Of a stretch of DNA of 64,000 bases, positions 35,859-42,660 are shown in pieces. The DNA lies in assembly GCF_020329505.1 (NCBI RefSeq), contig NZ_JAGKJJ010000020.1, forward strand, positions 62,001 through 126,000, written 5' to 3'. A model generated the notes under the pieces. That model was not told where the DNA came from. It saw only the letters and a program-made list of their open reading frames with translations, and made no database searches. A program made the translations under genes and the position numbers. Each line of letters begins with the position of its first letter. Position 1 is the first letter of the stretch. Source of the stretch: Bradyrhizobium semiaridum (GTDB taxonomy: Bacteria; Pseudomonadota; Alphaproteobacteria; Rhizobiales; Xanthobacteraceae).

Positions 35859-37004
35859 ATGAAGCATCTCTCCACCGTCGAATTTAAGGACGCGCCAGAA
35901 CTGTCGCCGGAAGAGCTCGTCAAGAAAGAGCTCGTCGACCTGCAGGCTCGGCTCGAAAAGAAAGCGGCTGACGATCACGCCGCTCTCAAGCGCCGCATTG
36001 ACGAGCTTGAGGCGAAAGCCGCGCGCCTGCCGGCCGGCAATAGCAGCGGCGATGCCGATCTCGAAACCAAGGCGCTGAACAAGTTCCTGCGTGGCGGCGT
36101 CAACGCCCTCGACGACTTGGAGCGCAAGACGCTCAACCTCGGCGCCGGAACGACCGGCGGTTATGTCGTCAGCCCGGAATACGCCAAGACGGTCATCGAG
36201 AAGCTGCGCCAGTGGTCGCCGCTGCGTGGCCTCGCCAGCGACATGTCCATCGGCACCACTGAGATTTACATCCCGACGCTGGAGACCGACGCGGACGGCG
36301 AAGGCTGGGTCACCGAGACCGGCGCCCGCACCTCAACGGAGCCCGTGTTCGGCCAGCTCAATATCAAGACCTTCGAGAACGCCCGTTACATCCCGATCAG
36401 CCAGCAGTTGCTGGAAGACGCGGATATCGACCTGCTTTCGTTCGTCGCGAACCATATCGCGAAGATCACCGGCAAGGTCGAAGCCAAGGCGTTCATGATC
36501 GGCGATGGCAATGGCAAGCCGACCGGCCTGCTCAATGACCCCACCGACTACGCCTCTATCACTGCGGCGGCGGACGCCTCCGACATCATCGCGAAGGTCA
36601 TCGAGGCGTTCTACAAGTTGCCGGGCGCCTATGCCGCGAACGGCTCGTGGATCATGCGCCGCGAGACAATGGGCGTGATCCGCGCCGCTGCCGACAATGC
36701 CACCAAGGGCACGCTCTGGAGCGACAGCCTCGCGAACGGCACCCCGGCAACACTGCTCGGTCGCCCGGTCTATGAGTCGATCGACATGAGCCTTCTGCCA
36801 ACCGCAACGGGCACGTCTTACCCTGTGGTGTTCGGCGATATGGCTAGCGCCTACCAGATCGTGGACCGCGTCGGCATCGCGGTTCGCGTCGACGACTTGA
36901 CCGGCGCTGATAACGGCATCGTCAAGTTTCGCTGGCGCCGTCGCGTCGGCGGTGCGCCGGTGCTGAGCGAAGCTGCGGTCGTCATCAAGTCGACCAAGGC
37001 GTAA
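35859..37004 (+). CDS. Major capsid protein (HK97 fold)
   Basis: 381 residues. An N-terminal coiled-coil scaffold (about 18-55, ELVDLQARLEKKAADDHA) is presumably removed by the adjacent protease. The HK97 body follows, with TTGGYVVSPEYAKTVIEKLR, GEGWVTETGARTSTEPVFG, NARYIPISQQLLEDADIDL, AFMIGDGNGKPTGLL and the C-terminal FRWRRRVGGAPVLSEAAVVIK. ATG 35859 is preferred; the frame opens slightly upstream (35826). Confidence 0.9.
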   Translation: MKHLSTVEFKDAPELSPEELVKKELVDLQARLEKKAADDHAALKRRIDELEAKAARLPAGNSSGDADLETKALNKFLRGGVNALDDLERKTLNLGAGTTGGYVVSPEYAKTVIEKLRQWSPLRGLASDMSIGTTEIYIPTLETDADGEGWVTETGARTSTEPVFGQLNIKTFENARYIPISQQLLEDADIDLLSFVANHIAKITGKVEAKAFMIGDGNGKPTGLLNDPTDYASITAAADASDIIAKVIEAFYKLPGAYAANGSWIMRRETMGVIRAAADNATKGTLWSDSLANGTPATLLGRPVYESIDMSLLPTATGTSYPVVFGDMASAYQIVDRVGIAVRVDDLTGADNGIVKFRWRRRVGGAPVLSEAAVVIKSTKA

Positions 37005-37008
37005 CAAA

Positions 37009-37587
37009 ATGCGGCTCGCAAACGACGAAATAGTCGTCGTGCTTCCCTCCGGCACGATCAGGCTACGCCCGACCTTGCGGGCCGCATTCCGCTTGGAGCG
37101 GGATTACGGCGGCTTCCAGAAGCTGTCTGAAAACATCGCCGCGTGGAGACTTTCCACCATAACGGACGTGATCCGCCTGGGTGCAGTCAATCCGACGGCG
37201 GCCGAACTGATGATCGCTTACGAGACGCTGGAGGCGATCGAGGCACTACGCGAGCCGCTGTTGCGGTTCGTCATGCTGCTCGCTGGTGTGGATGACAACC
37301 AGTCCGGCACCAAGGCGACCCGCACGCCCATGTCCTATGATCAGTATTTCAGCAAGCTCTTTCGCCTCGCGACTGGCTGGCTCGGCTGGACACCGGATCA
37401 GGCATGGAACGCCACGCCCGCCGAGATCACGGAAGCCTACAACGGCCGCATGGAAATGCTGTCAGCCATCTTCGGCAACGGCAAAGAGACCGACGACAAC
37501 ACCGTCACGGATATCAGTTCAGCACGCGACCGGCTCAATGCGCTTGGCGACCAGGCTGTCCACAGCATGGCTGAGGTGCCGCTCTGA
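37009..37587 (+). CDS. Fused tail-assembly-chaperone-like protein (TAC_11 + TAC_6 type)
   Basis: 192 residues. The first ~95 residues resemble GTA-gp10/TAC_11 (GTIRLRPTLRAAFRLERDYGGF, AAELMIAYETLEAIEALREPLLRFVMLLAG). The following segment, LATGWLGWTPDQAWNATPAEITEAYNGR, matches the short TAC_6/rcc01693-like pattern (G-W-x-P-D-x-W-x-x-T-P-x-E). In GTA-like tails these are two separate polypeptides. It starts 4 nt after the capsid stop. The family call is from pattern recognition only. Confidence 0.55.
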   Translation: MRLANDEIVVVLPSGTIRLRPTLRAAFRLERDYGGFQKLSENIAAWRLSTITDVIRLGAVNPTAAELMIAYETLEAIEALREPLLRFVMLLAGVDDNQSGTKATRTPMSYDQYFSKLFRLATGWLGWTPDQAWNATPAEITEAYNGRMEMLSAIFGNGKETDDNTVTDISSARDRLNALGDQAVHSMAEVPL

Positions 37588-37928
37588 TGCCCATGCGTCC
37601 ACCTCGCATCTGTTCGTGCGGCCGAAAGGTCGCCTCTGGCGTCATGTGTGCTTGCCAGATTGTCCGCAAGGCCGAGGCAGACAAACGCCGCCCGTCCGCA
37701 TCCGATCGTGGCTACGGCGCCAAATGGCAGCGTGAGAGTAAGGAATTCTTGGCCCTGCCTCAGAACCGTTATTGCGCCTGTGGTTGTGGTCGCATCGCCG
37801 ATTGCGTGGACCATATCATTCCCCATCGCGGCGACATGAAGCTGTTTTGGGACCGGAAGAACTGGCAGGCCTTGGCGTCGTCGCCTTGCCATACCAGCCG
37901 CAAGCAATCGCAGGAACGCAAGCGATGA
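37587..37928 (+). CDS. Phage HNH endonuclease
   Basis: 113 residues. Zinc-type cysteine pairs (CSCG, CACQ, CACGCG) surround an HNH core: ADCVDHIIPHRGD, LFWDRKNWQAL and SPCHTSRKQ, with the catalytic His in VDHIIPHRG intact. HNH enzymes next to terminases help cleave DNA at cos ends in many HK97-like phages. ATG overlaps the previous stop by one base (TGATG). Here it sits 2.3 kb before the terminases. Confidence 0.8.
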   Translation: MPMRPPRICSCGRKVASGVMCACQIVRKAEADKRRPSASDRGYGAKWQRESKEFLALPQNRYCACGCGRIADCVDHIIPHRGDMKLFWDRKNWQALASSPCHTSRKQSQERKR

Positions 37929-38419
37929 CCGATCCCGCAGAGACTAGCGCATGCAAAGCCCTGTGGCTCGCGCTGATCGAGCGAATGATCCTCGATGCTT
38001 GCGGCATTAGCTGCACCGAGCTTGAGCACGACCAAGCGCGTGAGTGGCTGTTCAGTCCCAATGGTGACTTCAATGTTGCCTGCGTTCTAGCTGATCTGGA
38101 GCCAAGCTCCGTTCGCGCTCGTGCGCGCCAGCTTGTTGATGCATCGGACCAAGGCCTCACCCTCGACGCCGACAAGCCAAAGAAGGCCAAGCGAACCAAG
38201 CTGAAGGACATGGCATACACGATCGACGGCAGAACTATGTGCCTCGTCGATTGGATCAAAGAGGCATCAGTGAGCACGCCAACCGTCTACGGCCGCATTC
38301 GTCGTGGCTGGTCGGTCGAGGCAGCGCTGTTCACGCCGGCAATCATCAACGGAAAACCCCGGGGGGTGGGTCGAAGGCCAGCGAAAAGCGCCGCTGACCG
38401 GTCCATTCCCTCCGCGTAA
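37925..38419 (+). CDS. Putative DNA-binding phage protein with AP2/HNH-associated repeat
   Basis: 164 residues, starting with a four-base ATGA overlap with the HNH gene. The N-terminal half is helical (KALWLALIERMILDACGI). The C-terminal half, YTIDGRTMCLVDWIKEASVS followed by TVYGRIRRGWSVEAALFTP, is the helix-turn-helix-like module often found appended to phage homing endonucleases. No nuclease domain is visible. It could help the HNH enzyme bind DNA; this is inference from position and motif. Confidence 0.6.
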   Translation: MTDPAETSACKALWLALIERMILDACGISCTELEHDQAREWLFSPNGDFNVACVLADLEPSSVRARARQLVDASDQGLTLDADKPKKAKRTKLKDMAYTIDGRTMCLVDWIKEASVSTPTVYGRIRRGWSVEAALFTPAIINGKPRGVGRRPAKSAADRSIPSA

Positions 38420-38453
38420 CTCAGACGAAGTATAGAATTTCAAGGTCCCCGCC

Positions 38454-38738
38454 ATGATCACCCTCGACCAAGCCAAGGCCCATTTGAATCTGACCGGTCT
38501 TGATTACGACGACGCCCTGATCCAAGGGAAACTCGACGCGGCGAAGGCTTGGGTTGGCTCATATACGGCGTCGGACCCGGATGCTGACACCGCACCGGCG
38601 CCGGTGCATGAAGCCGTGCTGATGTTGACCGCCAGCTTGTATGAGAACCGGGAAGCCAGCCTTGTGGGCGTCACAGCGCAGTCGCTGCCGTTCGGTTTGC
38701 TCGATTTGCTGTCACCTTACCGGGCTTTTGCGTTCTGA
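38454..38738 (+). CDS. Head-tail connector protein (gp6-like)
   Basis: 94 residues. The all-helical MITLDQAKAHLNLTGLDYDD start, the repeated LDAAKAWVGSY helix and VHEAVLMLTASLYENREAS are typical of the HK97 gp6/phage QLRG connector family that docks below the portal. The stop is immediately followed by the next ATG (TGAATG). Confidence 0.82.
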   Translation: MITLDQAKAHLNLTGLDYDDALIQGKLDAAKAWVGSYTASDPDADTAPAPVHEAVLMLTASLYENREASLVGVTAQSLPFGLLDLLSPYRAFAF

Positions 38739-39155
38739 ATGGCTGGTTTCGATCCATCTCTGGACCTCCAGAAGGCCATCGGTGCGCGCCTCGTGGCGAG
38801 CGCGGACCTGCTCGCGCTGGTGCCTGCCGATAGCATCCGGGACGTTACCGGGCGACCGGAGCGCGCGCCTGCCGTCATCATCGGCGAGGGCCAGACCATC
38901 TACCGGCGCTGGGACGCGACGGTGCACACCACCTTGCACGTCTGGTTTGAAGAGAAGGGCCTTGAGCAGGCCAAGGCAGCGGCCGGTGCGATTGCCGGGG
39001 CGCTGCTCGTTGACGCCCAGATGGGCGGCGTCTTGGCCCTCGACAACGTGACCGTGCACGACATGCGCGTGACCGATAGCCGGTTCCTGCGCGATCCGCA
39101 CGGTCCTTTCTCTCATGCCGTGATCAACGTCGCGGCCATCGTGAAGGCTCGATAA
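38739..39155 (+). CDS. Tail completion protein (DUF3168)
   Basis: 138 residues. DLQKAIGARLVASADLLALV, TGRPERAPAVIIGEGQ, the VHTTLHVWFEEKGLEQAKAA helix and the terminal HAVINVAAIVKA strand match DUF3168 (gp17-like tail completion proteins at the head-tail joint). The stop overlaps the next start by one base. Confidence 0.8.
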   Translation: MAGFDPSLDLQKAIGARLVASADLLALVPADSIRDVTGRPERAPAVIIGEGQTIYRRWDATVHTTLHVWFEEKGLEQAKAAAGAIAGALLVDAQMGGVLALDNVTVHDMRVTDSRFLRDPHGPFSHAVINVAAIVKAR

Positions 39156-39475
39156 TGCGCGCGGGCGACCTTGATAGGCTGATCGAGATTCAGCAGTGCA
39201 CGACCACCGTCAACGAGTTCCGGACACCCGTCGAAACGTGGTCACCATTCGCCACCATGCGGGCGAAGCTGATGCAGATTTCCGTCAGCGACACCGAGAA
39301 CGCCAGCCGGGGCAACACATCCGACGCCGTGCTGGTGTTCCGCACCCGTTGGCTGGACGGCCTGACGCTTGAGCACCGAGTCGCCTATCAGGGCGCGACC
39401 TACACCATTCGGAACCTGAAGGAGCTTAGTCGGCGCGTCGGCTGGGATATCCGGTGCGAGAGGGTTGGACCGTGA
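39155..39475 (+). CDS. Phage head closure protein (SPP1 gp16/head-tail adaptor type)
   Basis: 106 residues. MRAGDLDRLIEIQQCTTTVN, the PVETWSPFATMRAKL strand and VFRTRWLDGLTLEHRVAYQG then TYTIRNLKEL fit the small beta-barrel head closure family. It seals the connector after packaging. Its TGA overlaps the next GTG (GTGA). Confidence 0.83.
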   Translation: MRAGDLDRLIEIQQCTTTVNEFRTPVETWSPFATMRAKLMQISVSDTENASRGNTSDAVLVFRTRWLDGLTLEHRVAYQGATYTIRNLKELSRRVGWDIRCERVGP

Positions 39476-39927
39476 CACTTACCGCTGAGCGCCTGCGGGC
39501 AGTTCTCGACTATGACCCCATCTCCGGCATCTTCACCGGCGCCGATGGCAAGGTCGCGGGCCATATCGACCCGCAAGGCTATCGCCAGATCATGATCGAC
39601 GGCCAGCACTACCTTGCGCACCGCTTGGCGTGGCTCTTCATGGAGGGGGAATGGCCCCCGCGCGGTGTTAGCTTCTGGAACGGTGACCGGGCGGATGTAA
39701 GTTGGCAGAACCTGCGACTTGCGTCACAGAGCCAGACCGCAATGGGCCGGAAGGCGCGCAGCAAACTCGGCATCAAGGGCGTCTCCCGGACCAAACACGG
39801 CTTTCGCGCGCGCATCTTCGCAAAGAACCGCGCCATTCACCTTGGCACCTTCCCCACGGAAGAGCTTGCAGCCGACGCCTACGCCAAGGCCGCGCGCGAG
39901 CATTTCGGCGAGTTCGCGAGGCCCTAA
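39472..39927 (+). CDS. HNH-AP2 type phage protein with degenerate nuclease motif
   Basis: 151 residues from a GTG. It has the build of HNH_3-AP2 proteins: LTAERLRAVLDYDPISGIFT, HRLAWLFMEGEWPP, NGDRADVSWQNLRLAS, then an AP2 DNA-binding domain (GIKGVSRTKHGFRARIFA to YAKAAREHFGEFA). Where active relatives read DHINGDR, this protein reads SFWNGDR, losing the catalytic histidine pair. It may therefore only bind DNA. It is tucked between the head closure gene (GTGA overlap) and the small terminase (TAATG overlap). Confidence 0.72.
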   Translation: MTLTAERLRAVLDYDPISGIFTGADGKVAGHIDPQGYRQIMIDGQHYLAHRLAWLFMEGEWPPRGVSFWNGDRADVSWQNLRLASQSQTAMGRKARSKLGIKGVSRTKHGFRARIFAKNRAIHLGTFPTEELAADAYAKAAREHFGEFARP

Positions 39928-40289
39928 TGCGCGGACCTAAGCCCAGTCCAATTACCGATCCCGCTGCAGTAACCGGCATGGTCAAGCCACCGTCATGGCT
40001 GTCGAAGCACTCGAAGGCTGAATGGCGTCGTGCTTGGCCGGAACTGTCGAAACGCAAAATTCTCACGCCAGCGGATATCCCGTTGTTTGAGAATTACTGT
40101 GTCGTGGTCGGTCGTGTTCGCGACCTTGAAGCCCTCATCCGGAAGGATTTTGACCTAAAGCTGGTGCGCGCCCAAGACGCGGCGATGAAAACGGCGCGCC
40201 AGTTGGCGGCGGAGATCGGTCTTAGCCCGATCTCGCGGTCGCGCGCCGCCATGCGTGAAGACGACGATGCTGATTCCCTCGTGGATTGA
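39927..40289 (+). CDS. terS: Terminase small subunit (P27 family)
   Basis: 120 residues. MRGPKPSPI, PPSWLSKHSKAEWRRAWPEL and LTPADIPLFENYCVVVGRVR are the usual P27 family landmarks, ending in ARQLAAEIGLSPISRSR. It recognises the packaging site and recruits the large terminase. It overlaps both neighbours (TAATG with the AP2 gene, 35 nt with the large terminase). Confidence 0.87.
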   Translation: MRGPKPSPITDPAAVTGMVKPPSWLSKHSKAEWRRAWPELSKRKILTPADIPLFENYCVVVGRVRDLEALIRKDFDLKLVRAQDAAMKTARQLAAEIGLSPISRSRAAMREDDDADSLVD

Positions 40290-41904
40290 TAGCGACGAAA
40301 AAATCCCGGATCCGTTCGGATATGGGCAGCGCGCGGTGGAGTGGCTTCGCAAGCTGAAGCACCCCAAGAATCTTGCACCGGGGCATCCGTTCCAGCTTGA
40401 TCCGTGGCAAGAGCGGATCATTCTCAAGATATACGGGCCGCGCCACCTCGACGACGTTTACGATGACGGCATTCTGGTCGCGCGCAAGGGCTCACGCATT
40501 GTTCGGCGTGTCATCCTCGTCCTGACTAGAGGCAGCCGGAAGACATCCCTCGCAGCGGCCATCAACCTGTTGCACCTGATCGGCCCCGAGAAGGAAGCCG
40601 GTAGCCTCATTGTGTCAGCAGCGGCAGCGCATGAGCAGGCGCTGGAACTGTTCCAAGAGTCCGCGCTGATCATTGAGAGCGATCGACGGCTTTCCAGCCA
40701 TGTCCGTATCCTGCGCGGCAACAACCACACCATGACGTTCGGCAAACAGAACATCCGCTACAAGGCGGTTGCGTCGGACGGCAAGGTGCAGCATGGCAAG
40801 ACACCCAAGGTAGTGATCGCCGACGAATTGCACGCTTGGGAAGGCCGAGCCGGTCGGTCCCAATGGGAGGCGCTGGACTCGGCGCTGGTTAAGATTCCCG
40901 AGACCTTGATGGTAGTCGCGACTACCGCTGGTAAAGGCGAAGACAACCTAGCATTCGAGATCGTTCAGCACGCGATCAAGGTTCAGAAGGGCGAGATCGA
41001 CGACCCGGCAACCCTGCCTGCTATCTTCATGCTGGAGGAAGGCGATGACTGGAAAAGCGAGGCTGTATGGAAGGCCCTCAACCCGGGCATGCGCTACGGC
41101 TACCCCAATCTTGCCGGATATCGCGACAAGGCAAAGAAGGCGATCGATAGCCCTTCGGAGCGTCAAAGCTTCCTGCAATTCAATCTGAACCTCTGGCAGG
41201 CCAAGACGACATCGCCGTTTGTCGACATGGCGACCTACGATAAGGGCAATCGACCGATCCCGGAAGGTATCGACGGCCTTCCGGCCTTCATTGCTGTCGA
41301 TATGAGCGCCACAACGGATTTGACCGCAGTTGTGGCGTGCGTCCCCCATGGCGACGACTACTTGATCCTGCCTTACTTCTTTCTACCGGCCGACAATCTG
41401 CAAAGCCGTGGTGATCGGGACAACGCGCCCTATGTCGCTTGGGCAGAACAAGGGCACCTCATCGCGACTCCGGGAAATGTCATTGACTACCGCGCTGTTG
41501 AGGCGTGCATCCGTGGTTTGTGCGAGCGTTTCGACGTTCGGGAGATCGGCTTTGACAGAGCGCTGGCTCGGCCGGTCATGGGGCCCCTGATGGATGACGG
41601 ACTTCCTGTCGTCGAGATTGAACAAAAATGGCAGGTGCAAACACCAGCGCTCAACGCGCTGGAGAAAGTCATTCTAGAAGGTCACTTTATTCACGCTGGA
41701 CATCCTGTCCTGCGCATGTGCTTCGCCAACATCGCGGTTCACCACTGGGGCAATTCGAACAGAGCGTTCCGGAAGGACAAGTCAACCGGAAGAATCGACG
41801 GGGCCGTGGCTAGCTGGATGGTTATCTCACGTGCCATCGCCTGCGATACCGGCCCGTCGCTCTGGGATGATCCGACCCTCACGCCTGGGGACTTTGTATC
41901 GTGA
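40255..41904 (+). CDS. terL: Terminase large subunit
   Basis: 549 residues. The ATPase half has a P-loop variant LTRGSRKTSLAAA and a Walker B with catalytic glutamate in KVVIADELHAWEG. The nuclease half begins with FIAVDMSATTDLTAVV. It cuts and pumps DNA into the prohead. The P-loop reads RGSRKT where other terminases often read RKNGKT; this arginine form may be normal in rhizobial phages. ATG 40270 is an alternative start. Its TGA overlaps the next GTG. Confidence 0.88.
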   Translation: MKTTMLIPSWIDSDEKIPDPFGYGQRAVEWLRKLKHPKNLAPGHPFQLDPWQERIILKIYGPRHLDDVYDDGILVARKGSRIVRRVILVLTRGSRKTSLAAAINLLHLIGPEKEAGSLIVSAAAAHEQALELFQESALIIESDRRLSSHVRILRGNNHTMTFGKQNIRYKAVASDGKVQHGKTPKVVIADELHAWEGRAGRSQWEALDSALVKIPETLMVVATTAGKGEDNLAFEIVQHAIKVQKGEIDDPATLPAIFMLEEGDDWKSEAVWKALNPGMRYGYPNLAGYRDKAKKAIDSPSERQSFLQFNLNLWQAKTTSPFVDMATYDKGNRPIPEGIDGLPAFIAVDMSATTDLTAVVACVPHGDDYLILPYFFLPADNLQSRGDRDNAPYVAWAEQGHLIATPGNVIDYRAVEACIRGLCERFDVREIGFDRALARPVMGPLMDDGLPVVEIEQKWQVQTPALNALEKVILEGHFIHAGHPVLRMCFANIAVHHWGNSNRAFRKDKSTGRIDGAVASWMVISRAIACDTGPSLWDDPTLTPGDFVS

Positions 41905-42311
41905 GCGATCAGGACGACCTTGACGCATGGCTGCAGTCGCTCCCGGACAAGTTGGAAGCGCACTTGTCGGAAGTGATCCGTGAACAAGCGGAACAGCTTT
42001 CGCAGGCCCAGCGGCGCGCGCTGCGATCGCTGGAACAATCCCCCGACGAAACGGGCCACCTTGAAGAGTCATGCACCCTCATCAAGAGCGACGGCAGCCC
42101 AACCGAGTGGCTGGTGGTCGCGGGTGGCGACGTGACGACCGGCGAAGTTAGAGGCGGCTCCGGCGTGCCCTACGACTACGCGCTCGGTTTCGAGTTCGGC
42201 AACAGCCATCAGCCAGCGCGGCCTTTCTTCTATCCGACCTACCGGGCGCGCCGGGACGACATAGAGCAAGCAATCCAAGAGGCAATTCAGGAAGTGATCG
42301 ATGACCAGTAA
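41901..42311 (+). CDS. HK97 gp10-like tail/head-tail joining protein
   Basis: 136 residues from a GTG overlapping the terL stop. AHLSEVIREQAEQLSQAQRR, GHLEESCTLIKSDG and the terminal YALGFEFGNSHQPARPFFYP, RARRDDIEQAI match the HK97 gp10 family (tail completion). It overlaps the downstream chaperone-like gene by 11 nt. Confidence 0.8.
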   Translation: MSDQDDLDAWLQSLPDKLEAHLSEVIREQAEQLSQAQRRALRSLEQSPDETGHLEESCTLIKSDGSPTEWLVVAGGDVTTGEVRGGSGVPYDYALGFEFGNSHQPARPFFYPTYRARRDDIEQAIQEAIQEVIDDQ

Positions 42312-42660
42312 GACAAGCCGCGAAATCACCTGGGCCGGCGGCATCCATACGTTTGATCTCGGTGACCGCTGGGTGCGCCGAGTCCTCGATTATCGCGGTA
42401 TCCGCAACCCGATGGACACGCCAGCGGCATGTTTGCAGCGTTTCGAGGCTGCCCAGTTCAACGATACCGACATTGAGCGGGTGATTGAGTTGGGTCTGCT
42501 CGGCGGCGGCGCCTCCGAAAAGGACGTTGAGGATTTGCTGGACCAGCACGTGCGCAGCCAACCGATCGCCTCTAACGCCATCCTGGCCCATGCCGTGCTC
42601 AATGCCCTGATCTATGTCGGCGACGCCGAGGCAGCGATCAATGCGGAGGTGAGCGCTTAA
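42301..42660 (+). CDS. Tail assembly chaperone-like (GTA gp10/TAC_11 type), copy 3
   Basis: 119 residues with the ITWAGGIHTFDLG start, RFEAAQFNDTDIERVIELGL LGGG and a closing AHAVLNALIYVGD. This is the chaperone expected just before a tape measure, and its TAA overlaps the tape-measure ATG (TAATG). No -1 frameshift partner is obvious. Similar genes at 35025 and 37009 make three in one element. Confidence 0.6.
   Translation: MTSKTSREITWAGGIHTFDLGDRWVRRVLDYRGIRNPMDTPAACLQRFEAAQFNDTDIERVIELGLLGGGASEKDVEDLLDQHVRSQPIASNAILAHAVLNALIYVGDAEAAINAEVSA

Noticed and set aside
40510..40560. Terminase P-loop RGSRKT as a sign of an inactive enzyme
   Set aside because: Similar arginine-containing P-loops seem to occur in rhizobial phage terminases, and Walker B and nuclease motifs are intact.
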